DNA of 64,000 bases from Rhodococcus spelaei (GCF_006704125.1 NZ_VIGH01000003.1:372001-436000); one strand, 5' to 3'; positions 1-8,317 are shown, numbered from the stretch's first letter. Made by a program: numbers and translations. Notes: a model not told the origin generated them from the letters alone.

Positions 1-1
1 G

Positions 2-796
2 GCCGCGGGGTTCGACTCGGTGACCTACACCTGGATTCCGCGCGCGGAGAACTCGCACGCGGACCGGCTGGCGAACGAGGCGATGGACGGGCTCGCGCCC
101 GCCGACCTGGCTCGGACCGCGCCCGCGACCGCCGCAGCTCCGGCTCCGGCGCAGCCGTCGGCGCCGGGTTGGACTGGCGCACTGGGCAAGCCGACCCGAC
201 TGCTGCTGCTCCGGCACGGCCAGACCCCGCTCTCGGTGGAGCGTCGGTATTCGGGCCGCGGCAACCCGCAGCTGACCGAGCTCGGGCTCGCGCAGGCCGG
301 CTCCGCCGCGACCCGGCTCGCCGAGCGCGGTGGCATCGCGGCCGTCGTGTCGTCGCCGCTGGGCCGGGCCCGCCAGACCGCGGCGGCGGCGGCGTCGGCG
401 CTGGGCCTGCCGGTCACGGTGCACGATGGGCTGACCGAGACCGACTTCGGACAGTGGGAGGGTTTGACCTTCGCCGAGGCGTCCGAGCACGACCCGGACC
501 TGCACCGTCGCTGGCTCACCGACACCTCGCTGCGCCCGCCGGGGGGCGAGAGCTTCGACGAGGTCCGCGGCCGCGTGGAGGGTGTGCGTGCCGACCTGAC
601 CCGCGACTACCCGGGGCAGAACGTGCTGGTCGTCTCGCACGTCACGCCGATCAAGACGCTGCTGCAGTTGGCGCTCGACGTCGGGCCGTCGTTGCTGTAC
701 CGCCTTCACCTCGATCTCGCATCGCTCTCGATCGCCGAGTTCTACCCCGATGGTGGAGCCTCGGTACGCCTGGTCAACGACACCTCGCACCTGTAG
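2..796 (+). CDS. Bifunctional RNase H/acid phosphatase (CobC-like), 3' part
   Basis: The reading frame is open to the left edge, so the N-terminal RNase HI domain is mostly missing. What remains starts at the end of that domain, with the conserved WIPRAEN and ADRLANEAMD segments, followed by an Ala/Pro-rich linker of about 30 residues. The rest is a histidine phosphatase domain with the LLRHGQT phosphohistidine motif, the TDFGQWEG segment and the late SHVTPIK histidine. The fusion is typical of Corynebacteriales (M. tuberculosis Rv2228c), where the N-terminal half cleaves RNA in RNA:DNA hybrids and the C-terminal half has alpha-ribazole phosphatase (CobC) activity. The cobalamin lower-loop genes cobU, cobT and cobS lie about 35 kb downstream and would feed the same pathway. 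The stop codon is followed at once by a palindromic repeat. Family assignment is firm; the activity is inferred from homologues. Confidence 0.93.
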   Translation, partial: AAGFDSVTYTWIPRAENSHADRLANEAMDGLAPADLARTAPATAAAPAPAQPSAPGWTGALGKPTRLLLLRHGQTPLSVERRYSGRGNPQLTELGLAQAGSAATRLAERGGIAAVVSSPLGRARQTAAAAASALGLPVTVHDGLTETDFGQWEGLTFAEASEHDPDLHRRWLTDTSLRPPGGESFDEVRGRVEGVRADLTRDYPGQNVLVVSHVTPIKTLLQLALDVGPSLLYRLHLDLASLSIAEFYPDGGASVRLVNDTSHL

Positions 797-813
797 GGGC
801 GGCTTCGCCGCCC
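797..813. repeat. Small GC hairpin, left part of composite element A1
   Basis: GGGCGGC-TTC-GCCGCCC forms a 7-bp stem with a TTC loop directly after the upstream stop codon. The same arrangement, a short hairpin with a TTC or TCC loop and then a long palindrome, recurs after genes ending at 2519, 30822, 40877 and 59903. It probably helps terminate transcription. Confidence 0.6.
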
Positions 814-853
814 GTGCGCGCGGTTTACCCCGGTTGGGGTACAAATCGCGCAC
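814..853. repeat. Interspersed palindrome family A, copy 1
   Basis: This is a 40-bp imperfect palindrome. The outer arms are GTGCGCG and CGCGCAC, and the inner stem is TACCCC-ggtt-GGGGTA. The same outer arms and CCCC/GGGG centre occur at 2537-2576 and 30838-30877. Unlike those two, this copy lies between two genes on the same strand, the RNase H/CobC gene and the symporter gene. Confidence 0.75.
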
Positions 854-1073
854 AGTCGCGGAGCGCCATTTTTAGCAGGAGTAACATCTCTCGGGTGAAC
901 TCGCTGCTGACCAGTCGACGCTATGTCGACAACTGTCTGCAGTCGAGCGCTGTCTGTATGCGCTGACCCCCGGCCACCCGTCGCCGGACGTCCCCCGTCA
1001 GCCATCCTCGCGCACCCCACGCTCACCTCGAGCGTGCCTGCTGCTGCGCCCCCGAAGTGAAAGGCCCGCATCC

Positions 1074-2519
1074 ATGTCGGCCCCCACCGCCGCTCGTCGG
1101 CGCCTGCCCGCCTGGGCAACCTCGTTCGGCACCCAGATCGTCATCGGCCTCGTCGCCGGAGTCCTGATCGGACTGCTCGCCCGCTCCATGCCCAAGGCCG
1201 ACGACGGCAACCCGAACTGGCTCGCGAGCACACTCACCACAGTCGGATCGAGCTACGTCGCACTGCTCACCGTCGCGGTGATCCCGCTCGTGTTCACCGC
1301 GATCGTCAGCTCCATCGCGAACCTGCGTCAGGTCGCCAACGCCGCCCGCCTCGCCGTCCAGACCCTGCTGTGGTTCGCGATCACGGCCTTCGTCGCCGTC
1401 GTCATCGGGATCGCGGTCGGCCTGGTGATGCATCCCGGTTCGAACACCACCGTCGACGCCGGCGCGGCGGCCGCGCCGAAGAGCTCGGGCTCCTGGTGGG
1501 CGTTCCTCACCGGACTGGTGCCGCAGAACTTCCTCGCACTCGGAGCCAAGACCACGGTGACCGCCGGCGACGTCGTCGGGGACAAGGTGACCGCGCTGAC
1601 CGGCACCACCTCGCTCAGCTTCAACGTGCTGCAGTTGCTGGTCATCGCCATCGCGATCGGTATCGCCGCGCTCAAGGTCGGGGAGAAGGCGGAGCCGTTC
1701 CTCAAGCTCAACGCGTCGCTGCTCGCGATCGTGCAGAAGGTGCTGTGGTGGATCATCCGGATCGCTCCGATCGGTACCGCGGCGCTGATCGGCAAGGCCG
1801 TCGCCACCTACGGCTGGGACGCGATCGGCCAGCTCGGCTGGTTCACCGCCGCGATCTACATCGGCCTGGCCCTGGTCTTCCTCGTCGTCTACCCGATTCT
1901 GATTCGCGCGCACGGCCTTTCGGTGCGCAGGTTCTTCTCCGGGGTGTGGCCCGCGACCCAGCTCGGTTTCGTGTCGCGCTCTTCGATCGGCACCCTGCCG
2001 CTCACCGAGCGGGTCACCGAGCGCAACCTCGGCGTGCCGCGGGCGTACGCGTCCTTCGCCGTGCCGTTGGGTGCGACCACCAAGATGGACGGCTGCGCCG
2101 CGATCTACCCGGCCATCGCCGCAATCTTCGTCGCCCAGTTCTACGGCCTGGACCTGAGCCTGACCGACTACCTGCTGATCGTCGTGGTGTCGGTGATCGG
2201 GTCCGCCGCCACGGCGGGCACCACCGGCGCAACCGTGATGCTGACGCTGACCCTGTCCACCCTCGGGTTGCCGCTCGCGGGAGTCGGACTGTTGCTGGCG
2301 GTCGAGCCGATCGTCGACATGGGCCGCACCGCGGTCAACGTCACCGGCCAGGCGCTGGTCCCGGTGATCGTCGCCAAGCGGGAGGGGATCCTGGACGAGG
2401 GTCTCTACAACGCGCCCCGGAACGGTGACCCGTTCGCGGAGGAGGACATCGAGGAGGACGCGGAGGAGCGTGCCGTCGCCGAGCGGTCGGTCGGCGAGAA
2501 GGTGCCCGCGACCGTGTGA
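1074..2519 (+). CDS. Dicarboxylate/amino acid:cation symporter (SDF/DAACS family)
   Basis: A 481-residue inner-membrane transporter of the sodium/proton:dicarboxylate symporter family. Several hydrophobic segments are visible from residue 20 onward. Family landmarks are the serine loop SSIGTLPLT, the central KMDGCAAIYPA (a variant of the usual NMDGTA cation/substrate loop) and VDMGRTAVNVTG in the last helix, which carries the substrate-coordinating Asp, Arg and Asn. The C-terminal 40 residues are acidic and presumably cytoplasmic. The ATG at 1074 has a GAAAGG Shine-Dalgarno sequence. The 277-bp upstream gap holds repeat A1 and two GTCGAC palindromes near 916-931. The substrate may be a C4-dicarboxylate, glutamate/aspartate or a neutral amino acid and cannot be fixed from sequence. 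Confidence 0.9.
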   Translation: MSAPTAARRRLPAWATSFGTQIVIGLVAGVLIGLLARSMPKADDGNPNWLASTLTTVGSSYVALLTVAVIPLVFTAIVSSIANLRQVANAARLAVQTLLWFAITAFVAVVIGIAVGLVMHPGSNTTVDAGAAAAPKSSGSWWAFLTGLVPQNFLALGAKTTVTAGDVVGDKVTALTGTTSLSFNVLQLLVIAIAIGIAALKVGEKAEPFLKLNASLLAIVQKVLWWIIRIAPIGTAALIGKAVATYGWDAIGQLGWFTAAIYIGLALVFLVVYPILIRAHGLSVRRFFSGVWPATQLGFVSRSSIGTLPLTERVTERNLGVPRAYASFAVPLGATTKMDGCAAIYPAIAAIFVAQFYGLDLSLTDYLLIVVVSVIGSAATAGTTGATVMLTLTLSTLGLPLAGVGLLLAVEPIVDMGRTAVNVTGQALVPVIVAKREGILDEGLYNAPRNGDPFAEEDIEEDAEERAVAERSVGEKVPATV

Positions 2520-2536
2520 GAGCGCCTTCGGCGACT

Positions 2537-2576
2537 GTGCGCGGCGTGCACCCCAGCAGGGGTGAACGCCGCGCAC
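2537..2576. repeat. Interspersed palindrome family A, copy 2 (convergent gap)
   Basis: A 40-bp palindrome whose outer arms GTGCGCGGCGT and its complement pair around CCCC-agca-GGGG. A GCGCC-TTC-GGCG mini-hairpin precedes it. Together they fill the gap between the convergent symporter gene (stop 2519) and the transporter gene (stop 2584). Its position suggests a bidirectional terminator. Confidence 0.8.
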
Positions 2577-2583
2577 GGGCGCG

Positions 2584-3825
2584 TCAGCGCGTGACGAGCC
2601 ACAGCGCGGCGACCGCGCCGACCAGCGTCAGCGGAACCGTCACCAGGCCCAACCGGGTGAAGGTGCCGATCTCCGCGGGCTGGCCGGCGCGGGCGACCAC
2701 GCGTCGCCACAACATGGTCGCCAGCGATCCGGTGTAGGTGAGGTTCGGGCCGAGGTTCACCCCGATCAGCATCGCCAGCAGCAGGCCCGTCGGCGCCGCG
2801 GGGCCGAGGGCCGCGATCAGTAGCAGGGTGGCGGGCAGGTTGTTGACGAGATTCGCGGCCGCCGCCGCCACCACCGCCATGAGCAGCAGCGCGCCGAAGG
2901 ACTCGCCGGTCGGCAGCAGACCCGCCAGCCAGTCGCCGACCGCGCCGCCGGTGAGCGGGGCGACCACCACACCCAGCGCGAGTACGAACAGCAGGAAAAA
3001 GGGATCGGCCGCGGCCAGCAGGCGACGCGGCCTCGTCCGACCCTCCCGCAGCGCCGGGACCGCCAGCAGCGCGGCCCCGGCCACCGCACACCACACCGGC
3101 GCCACACCGAGCAACCCGGACAGCGCGAAGCCGGCCAGGGTCAGCGCCAGCACCGCCAACGCCCAGCGCGGTGCGGGCACCGGTCGCGTTCCGGCGGGAG
3201 GCGGGGGAGTCGTTGCCGTGCCACGCAGTTCGCGGGCGAAGAACAGCCGCGCCACCGCGAACTCCAGACCGATCGCGACGACCCAGGGCAACGCCATCAG
3301 CGCGGTGAAATGGGCGAAGCCCAGTCCGGTCGCCGAAAAGGCAAGCAGATTGGTCAGATTCGACACCGGCATCAATGTGGACGCCGAATTGGCAAGGTGC
3401 GCTGACGCGTAACTCGCCGGGCGTGCCGACACCCCCATCGAGACGGCGGTGGCCAGCACCGCTGGGGTCAGCAGTACCACCGTCGCGTCGAGGCTCAGTA
3501 CCGCGGTGGTCACCGCGCACGCGGCGAACACCAGAGCGAGCAGTCGCGTCGGACTACCGGTCGCGCCCGCGCGCAGCAGTGCGGCCGTCCAACGGAACAC
3601 CCCGCACGCATCGGCGAGGTGCGCGAGCACCAGGATCGCCGCGAGGAACGCGACCGTCGGCCCGAGCGCCCGGAGCTGGTCGAGGGCCTCGGCGGGGGAG
3701 AGGGCGCCGATGGCCAGCACGACGACGGCCGCCGGCGCCGCGACCGCCACCTCGGGCAGTCCGTGCGGCCGCGCGATGGCGGCCGCGAGCACCAATGCGA
3801 CCAGGACGGCCACCACGACGATCAC
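2584..3825 (-). CDS. ArsB/NhaD/SLC13-type ion transporter
   Basis: A 413-residue polytopic membrane protein of the ion transporter superfamily that includes ArsB, NhaD and SLC13 carriers. It has the two-fold repeat architecture, with about five to six hydrophobic segments, a Pro-rich cytoplasmic linker near residues 205-215 and a second hydrophobic half. Conserved loops include HLANSASTLMPVSNLTN in the first half and NLVNNLPATLLL with GVNLGPNLTYTGSLA in the second, as in arsenite permeases. No arsR or arsC gene is adjacent, so arsenite may not be the substrate. The start is GTG at 3825. An AATACT hexamer 6 nt upstream suggests a leaderless transcript, although the DUF1697 gene lies only 27 bp upstream on the same strand. 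Confidence 0.85.
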   Translation of the reverse strand: MIVVVAVLVALVLAAAIARPHGLPEVAVAAPAAVVVLAIGALSPAEALDQLRALGPTVAFLAAILVLAHLADACGVFRWTAALLRAGATGSPTRLLALVFAACAVTTAVLSLDATVVLLTPAVLATAVSMGVSARPASYASAHLANSASTLMPVSNLTNLLAFSATGLGFAHFTALMALPWVVAIGLEFAVARLFFARELRGTATTPPPPAGTRPVPAPRWALAVLALTLAGFALSGLLGVAPVWCAVAGAALLAVPALREGRTRPRRLLAAADPFFLLFVLALGVVVAPLTGGAVGDWLAGLLPTGESFGALLLMAVVAAAAANLVNNLPATLLLIAALGPAAPTGLLLAMLIGVNLGPNLTYTGSLATMLWRRVVARAGQPAEIGTFTRLGLVTVPLTLVGAVAALWLVTR

Positions 3826-3831
3826 CGGGCG

Positions 3832-3837
3832 AGTATT
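3832..3837 (-). promoter_or_regulatory. Putative -10 element, leaderless start of ArsB-like gene
   Basis: AATACT (minus strand) ends 6 nt before the GTG start, placing the transcript 5' end at or very near the start codon. No Shine-Dalgarno sequence is visible. Confidence 0.4.
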
Positions 3838-3852
3838 CCAGGCGGCACGCCG

Positions 3853-4380
3853 TCAGAGCAGCTTGCGCAGAGTGCGCAGGTTCCGATTCGTGGTGCTGGA
3901 CTTGTACTTCGCCTTGCCTGTGCTCTTGCCGAACGGGCTGTCGAGGGTCTGGCCGCGTTCGACGTGCCAGTACAGCACCCCGTCGCCCAGTTGGACGCGT
4001 TCGCCCGGGGCGAGTTCGAGCGTCTCGGCGTTCGCGTACAGCTCGTCGAGCGCGGCCGGGTCGGAGGAGAGCAGCACGTACGGATGCCAGCCCTCGCGAT
4101 CGGCCTCGAACGGGAAGTCCTCGACGATCCGCGCGAGCGTCGGCTGGTCGAGCAGCACGATCCACGCCTCGTAGCCGAACGTCCGGCGCAGGCAGCTCTC
4201 GATGTCGGACTTGAGGCCCGCGAAATCGGTTCGGTCCGTGTCGAACACGACGTTGCCGGACGCGAGCACGGTCTTGACGTTCGCGAGGCCGAGGGCGACG
4301 ATCGCCGCCTTCAGGTCGGCCATCTTGATGTTGATGCCACCGACGTTGACACCGCGCAACAGCGCTACGTATCGAGCCAT
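3853..4380 (-). CDS. DUF1697 domain protein
   Basis: A 175-residue soluble protein that opens with the family signature ALLRGVNVGG, followed by MADLK and VLASGNVVF, the typical DUF1697 N-terminal block. The C-terminus is rich in Lys and Arg (KSTGKAKYKSST). The reading frame stays open 41 codons further upstream, but the ATG at 4380 is chosen because the family motif begins three residues later and a TAGGCT hexamer lies 7 nt before it. The rnpB gene is divergent and its 5' end is only about 36 bp away, so the two promoters must overlap. The function of DUF1697 proteins is unknown, and nothing here suggests a specific role. Confidence 0.9.
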   Translation of the reverse strand: MARYVALLRGVNVGGINIKMADLKAAIVALGLANVKTVLASGNVVFDTDRTDFAGLKSDIESCLRRTFGYEAWIVLLDQPTLARIVEDFPFEADREGWHPYVLLSSDPAALDELYANAETLELAPGERVQLGDGVLYWHVERGQTLDSPFGKSTGKAKYKSSTTNRNLRTLRKLL

Positions 4381-4387
4381 GGCGCAG

Positions 4388-4393
4388 AGCCTA
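4388..4393 (-). promoter_or_regulatory. Putative -10 element, DUF1697 gene
   Basis: TAGGCT on the minus strand lies 7 nt before the ATG, a leaderless arrangement. The site sits inside the short divergent gap to rnpB. Confidence 0.45.
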
Positions 4394-4416
4394 GCGGTGA
4401 CCCAGTAGTCTGGACC

Positions 4417-4853
<437 letters not shown>

Positions 4854-4893
4854 CCCCACGCGAACCCGACCCCGTCGGGTGCGCCTGCCGGCG

Positions 4894-5382
4894 TTACCGC
4901 GGGTGCTCCGTCGTCGCCGTCGCGCTCACCTGATCGCCCCACACCGCTCGCGTGCCCGACTCACCGATCCGGTAGACCTGCACGATCGTCGACACGCCCG
5001 CGAGCAGTGCGACCGCCACGACGACTGCGGTCACGACCCGCCCCGCGGCACCAGAGCGTTGCTCGCGGACGTGCACGATCGCCATCACCACGGCTGTCGC
5101 GAGCAGGGCGACCGAGAAGTAGATCATCGTGTCGCCCAGGTCGGTGTGAGTGTGCACCGCCGGCGTGCGGTCGACGTGCCGCTCGAGCCATTCACCGGCG
5201 TCGGTCGTGAGTGGGGTGAGCGCAGTGGTCACCGCCGCGAGCGCCAGGGTCGGCCACACGAGCCGCCGGCGCGCGGCGGGCCACGCACTGCACAGGATCA
5301 GCAGGATCGCGGTCAGCGGTGCGAGCACCACGACGAAATGGACGAGCAGGACGTGTGCGGGAAGTCCGTTGATCGTCGACAT
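4894..5382 (-). CDS. Small four-helix membrane protein (DUF2231-like)
   Basis: A 162-residue integral membrane protein. The start MSTINGLPAHVLLVHFVVV is typical of DUF2231-like proteins, in which a conserved His sits in the first helix. Four hydrophobic segments are visible, at about residues 8-32, 37-60, 83-104 and 115-137, with charged loops between them. The open frame extends about 97 codons further upstream, but that part has no coding character and crosses a strong terminator hairpin at 5451-5485, so the ATG at 5382 is taken. It faces rnpB tail to tail. No cofactor-binding motif is apparent and the function is unknown. Confidence 0.8.
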   Translation of the reverse strand: MSTINGLPAHVLLVHFVVVLAPLTAILLILCSAWPAARRRLVWPTLALAAVTTALTPLTTDAGEWLERHVDRTPAVHTHTDLGDTMIYFSVALLATAVVMAIVHVREQRSGAAGRVVTAVVVAVALLAGVSTIVQVYRIGESGTRAVWGDQVSATATTEHPR

Positions 5383-5450
5383 GACGCCAGTATCGGGCCG
5401 GGTGCTGTGAGCCCGCTGTGAAGCGGATGCGGGACGCGGCCGCGACAACG

Positions 5451-5485
5451 TCAATGCCCCCGTCTGAACCGGACGGGGGCATTGA
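5451..5485. terminator. Intrinsic terminator hairpin
   Basis: TCAATGCCCCCGTC pairs perfectly over 14 bp with GACGGGGGCATTGA, with a 7-nt loop. It follows the stop codon of the 37-codon ORF (minus strand) by about 20 bp and lies upstream of the membrane protein gene, so it most likely ends the short transcript from 5618. Confidence 0.8.
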
Positions 5486-5504
5486 GGCGCAGCGTGTGGG
5501 GTCT

Positions 5505-5618
5505 CTACTCCCCGGGGCCGACCGGGTTGATCACCAGGAGGGTTGCCCAGTGCTTTGCGTCCTCGTCGCCGAGGTGCGGGAGCAGTGCGTCGTAGAGAAG
5601 GTAGGACATGGGGGCCAT
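5505..5618 (-). CDS. Putative 37-residue peptide gene
   Basis: A short ORF with an AAGGAG Shine-Dalgarno sequence about 10 nt upstream of the ATG at 5618. A second in-frame ATG lies three codons later. The peptide starts MAPMSYLLYDALLPHLG, continues with an acidic DED and a KHW segment, and ends NPVGPGE. It has no Cys, no signal peptide and no strong membrane helix. It sits alone between divergent and convergent neighbours, with its own AT-richer upstream region (5640-5760) and a strong terminator just downstream, as expected for a small independent transcription unit. I do not recognise a family. It could be a stand-alone small protein, a peptide precursor or a regulatory peptide. No modifying enzyme is adjacent. 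Confidence 0.6.
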   Translation of the reverse strand: MAPMSYLLYDALLPHLGDEDAKHWATLLVINPVGPGE

Positions 5619-5808
5619 GCGGGGGTTTCTCCTTCGTGCGGGGGGTGCGATACAGCGAATCCGGAAACGGCAATAGCCACGGGTCCGAATCCGGCTGACC
5701 GTGGCTCGCTGCCGGGTAAGAATCTCACGGTTGTGAGCCGTCCTCAAGGGAAGTCCCAGAATTGGTTTCAGCGTGTCGATTCGGATGGCCCGGCGGTCCT
5801 CCAGCGGG

Positions 5809-5814
5809 CACACT
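5809..5814 (+). promoter_or_regulatory. Putative -10 element of small conserved gene
   Basis: CACACT ends 7 nt before the ATG at 5822, and no Shine-Dalgarno sequence is present. This fits a leaderless transcript. Confidence 0.35.
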
Positions 5815-5821
5815 GAAAACC

Positions 5822-6007
5822 ATGACCGACGACGACCACCTCTGGTTCTACTGCATCTCCGACGGTTCCGTCCGGCAGGGCAAGGAGGCCCGCGGCGTCG
5901 ACCGAATGGGTCCCTATCCGGACCGGGCCACCGCGGCCCGAGCCCTCGAGATCGCCGCCGAACGCAACAAGGCGGCGGACAAGTCCGACGACGACTGGAA
6001 CAACTGA
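5822..6007 (+). CDS. Small conserved actinobacterial protein
   Basis: A 61-residue soluble protein. Residues 7-30 carry the pattern LWFYC, then GSVRQGKEARGVDRMGPY, followed by an Ala-rich helix (RATAARALEIAAERNKAAD) and a very acidic tail ending DDDWNN. This Trp-Phe-Tyr-Cys plus GPY pattern is widespread in small actinobacterial proteins and recalls the fold of SPOR-like domains, but that is only an impression. The ATG at 5822 is chosen over upstream in-frame codons because a -10-like hexamer lies 7 nt before it. The RNB nuclease gene starts 26-29 bp downstream and may be cotranscribed. Function unknown. Confidence 0.8.
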   Translation: MTDDDHLWFYCISDGSVRQGKEARGVDRMGPYPDRATAARALEIAAERNKAADKSDDDWNN

Positions 6008-6036
6008 TCGTCCCGGCCATAGGCTCGGCACTCGTG

Positions 6037-7458
6037 ATGACTCGTATCTCTGCGCGCGGAATCGATTTCGGCGCGATCCGGGCCGACTTCTCGCTGACTG
6101 CCGACTTCCCGGCCGGCGCACTCGCCGAGGCCGAGGCGGCGACGGACCGGTGCGCGGAAACCCGAACCGACCGGACCGACCTCGCGCTCGTGACCATCGA
6201 CCCGCCGACGTCGATGGACCTCGACCAGGCGCTGCACCTGGAACGCACCCCGACCGGCTTCGTGCTGCACTACGCGATCGCGGACGTCGCCGCGGTGGTC
6301 GTGCCCGGTGGTCACCTCGATCGCGAGACCCGGCGTCGCGGCCAGACCTTCTACCTGCCCGACGGTTCGCTGCCGCTGCACCCGCGCATCCTGTCGGAGG
6401 GCACGGCGAGTCTGCTGCCCGGACAGACGCGTCCGGCGGCGCTGTGGCGGATCGACCTGGACGAGCGTGCCGAGCCGGTGACGTTCGAAGTGACCCGCGC
6501 GCTTGTCCGTTCGGTCGCGCGCTTCGACTACGCGGGCGTGCAGGCCGACTCGGAGTCCGGTTCCCTGCACCCGTCGATCGCCGCGCTGCCCGAGTTCGGC
6601 AAGCTGCGCCTCGCCTCCGCACTCGAGCGCGGCGCGATCGAACTCAAGCTGCCCGAGCAGGAGGTGGCGTCCGACGGCGACGGCTTCCGCCTCGAGCTGC
6701 ATCCGCGCACCGAGGCCGACGACTGGAACGCCGAGGTCTCGCTGCTGACCGGGATGTGCGCGGCGCGGTTGATGATCGACGCCCGGGTCGGGCTGCTCCG
6801 GACGCTGCCGCCGCCGGCCGAATCCGCGATCCGCACCCTGCGCGGTACGGCGCGGGCACTCGGGATCGACTGGCCGGCGTCGATGCCGGTCGGTGCGCTC
6901 CTGGCCCGGCTCACCCCGAGCAGCCCGAGCACGCTGGTCGTGATGAGCGAGGCCACCTCGCTGTTGCGCGGAGCCGACTACGCAGCCTTCGACGGCACGG
7001 TCCCCGAACTCGTGGACCATGCCGGCATCGGTGCCCCGTACGCGCACGTCACGGCGCCGCTGCGCCGACTGTCGGACCGGTTCAGCACCGAGGTGTGCCT
7101 CGCGATCTGCGCGGGAACCGAAGTGCCGCAGTGGGTTCGCGACGCCCTCCCGACCTTGCCCGAAGTGATGCGGGGGTCGGACTCGCTGGCGAACAAGGTG
7201 GACCGGGCCGGTGTGGACCTGACCGAGGCGACCCTGCTCGCCGGTCGCGAGGGCGAGCACTTCGAGGCGGTGGTCCTGCGCGGCGCGGAGGGCAAGCGGG
7301 ACGCCGAGGTGTTCGCCGCACAGCCCGCGGTGATCGCCAAGTGTGCCGGCGGGCCACCGGAGGGCGAGACGGTGACGGTGCGCCTCGAGAGGGCGGACGT
7401 GGCCGCGCGCACCGTCACGTTCGGGTATCCGGCTACAGCAGGTCCCTCCGCTTCCTGA
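6037..7458 (+). CDS. RNB-domain exoribonuclease (RNase II/R family)
   Basis: A 473-residue protein that is essentially a bare RNB catalytic domain without the cold-shock and S1 domains of full RNase II/R. The catalytic acidic cluster is visible in TIDPPTSMDLDQAL (residues about 55-68). Family blocks follow: HYAIADV, RGQTFYLPDGSLPLHP, ILSEG-SLLPGQ-RPA, SLLTGMCAARLMID and YAHVTAPLRRLSDR, which is equivalent to YTHFTSPIRRY of RNase II. It should degrade single-stranded RNA 3' to 5' with Mg2+. Similar short RNB proteins are common in Actinobacteria. Either GTG 6034 or ATG 6037 could start it, and a TAGGCT hexamer lies just upstream. Its 3' end overlaps the convergent CHAD gene by 26 bp. Confidence 0.9.
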   Translation: MTRISARGIDFGAIRADFSLTADFPAGALAEAEAATDRCAETRTDRTDLALVTIDPPTSMDLDQALHLERTPTGFVLHYAIADVAAVVVPGGHLDRETRRRGQTFYLPDGSLPLHPRILSEGTASLLPGQTRPAALWRIDLDERAEPVTFEVTRALVRSVARFDYAGVQADSESGSLHPSIAALPEFGKLRLASALERGAIELKLPEQEVASDGDGFRLELHPRTEADDWNAEVSLLTGMCAARLMIDARVGLLRTLPPPAESAIRTLRGTARALGIDWPASMPVGALLARLTPSSPSTLVVMSEATSLLRGADYAAFDGTVPELVDHAGIGAPYAHVTAPLRRLSDRFSTEVCLAICAGTEVPQWVRDALPTLPEVMRGSDSLANKVDRAGVDLTEATLLAGREGEHFEAVVLRGAEGKRDAEVFAAQPAVIAKCAGGPPEGETVTVRLERADVAARTVTFGYPATAGPSAS

Positions 7459-8317
7459 CGGACCGCAGGCGATCGCGCGCGGCGGTGCGCGCCGACCGTC
7501 CCCGCTCGGCCTCGTCCGCGGTGAGCAGTCCGTAGGTGAAGGTGTCCTCGCCGGCCGCCCGGGCCCGGTCCGCTGCGGCGAGGAGGTGGCGCTGCGCGAC
7601 CACCGCGTCCTGGTGCTCGCCGAGCACTGTCTGCAGGTCCTCGGCGGCGGCCGCGACCCGGACCACTTTCGGGCGGCTGTCCGCGACGGCTTCGGCCGCG
7701 TACCGCAACGCCTTGGCGCGCTTGCGGACCGCGTGCACCAGCTCCGGCTCCGGCTGACGACCCGACTCCCTCGAGCCGCGTCGCAGCCCGGCGTCGCGGC
7801 CGGCCCGGTCGAGTCGCCGGTACGCCCTCCGCAGCGACTTCGCGACCGACCCGTTCCCGGACGGTCGCCGTCCGGTGCACAGCTCGCCCAGGGCGGCGAG
7901 CAGGTCCCGGTAGCGCGATTCGTCGAGTGCGGCGACCACCTCCTCGTGCGCGGTGCGGTAGCCCGTCCGGTGGGCGGCCACGAGCCGGTGCCGCACGGGA
8001 CCCCGGACCAGTTCGGCTCGCTGCGCCGCCAGCAGCGCGTCGAACCGCTCGGCCAGCACCTCCTCGTCGCGCGCGTCGCCGAGAACGGTGCCGAGCCATC
8101 GCAGTTCGGCCCGAACCGGATTCGCGAGCGGGCGCGCGAACACCGAGTCGTAGGTGCCGAGCACGCTGCGCAACCGGCGGGTCGCCACTCGCATCTGGTG
8201 CACCGCGTCCGGCTCGTCCCGGCGAACCGGGTCGGCGAGCGTCGTCAGGCGCTCGCTGTGGCGGCGGACCGAGTCCAGCACGGCGTCGGCGTCGGCCCGC
8301 TTTCGTGCGTTCCCCAT
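7433..8317 (-). CDS. CHAD domain protein
   Basis: A 294-residue, Arg/Ala-rich, all-helical protein. The CHAD signature histidines and basic residues are present: VHQMRVATRRLRSVL near residue 40 and ELVHAVRKRAKALRYAAE near residue 200. CHAD domains bind polyphosphate, usually with a CYTH triphosphatase partner, but no CYTH domain is fused or adjacent here. The ATG at 8317 (MGNARKRAD) is preferred over a longer start because the upstream 12 codons lack coding character. It may be transcribed with pip, whose stop lies 46 bp upstream. The last 26 bp overlap the RNB gene on the other strand, an unusual tail-to-tail overlap for this window. Confidence 0.88.
   Translation of the reverse strand: MGNARKRADADAVLDSVRRHSERLTTLADPVRRDEPDAVHQMRVATRRLRSVLGTYDSVFARPLANPVRAELRWLGTVLGDARDEEVLAERFDALLAAQRAELVRGPVRHRLVAAHRTGYRTAHEEVVAALDESRYRDLLAALGELCTGRRPSGNGSVAKSLRRAYRRLDRAGRDAGLRRGSRESGRQPEPELVHAVRKRAKALRYAAEAVADSRPKVVRVAAAAEDLQTVLGEHQDAVVAQRHLLAAADRARAAGEDTFTYGLLTADEAERGRSARTAARDRLRSVRKRRDLL

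Noticed and set aside
1023-2576. Long minus-strand open frame (517 codons) opposite the symporter gene
   Set aside because: Shadow of the symporter gene caused by high GC. The product is low-complexity Arg/Gly/Asp-rich with no motif.
2584-3825. Arsenic resistance operon
   Set aside because: The transporter fits the ArsB superfamily, but arsR, arsC and acr3 are missing. The ArsA-like ATPase at the far right is 59 kb away and clusters with SRPBCC genes.
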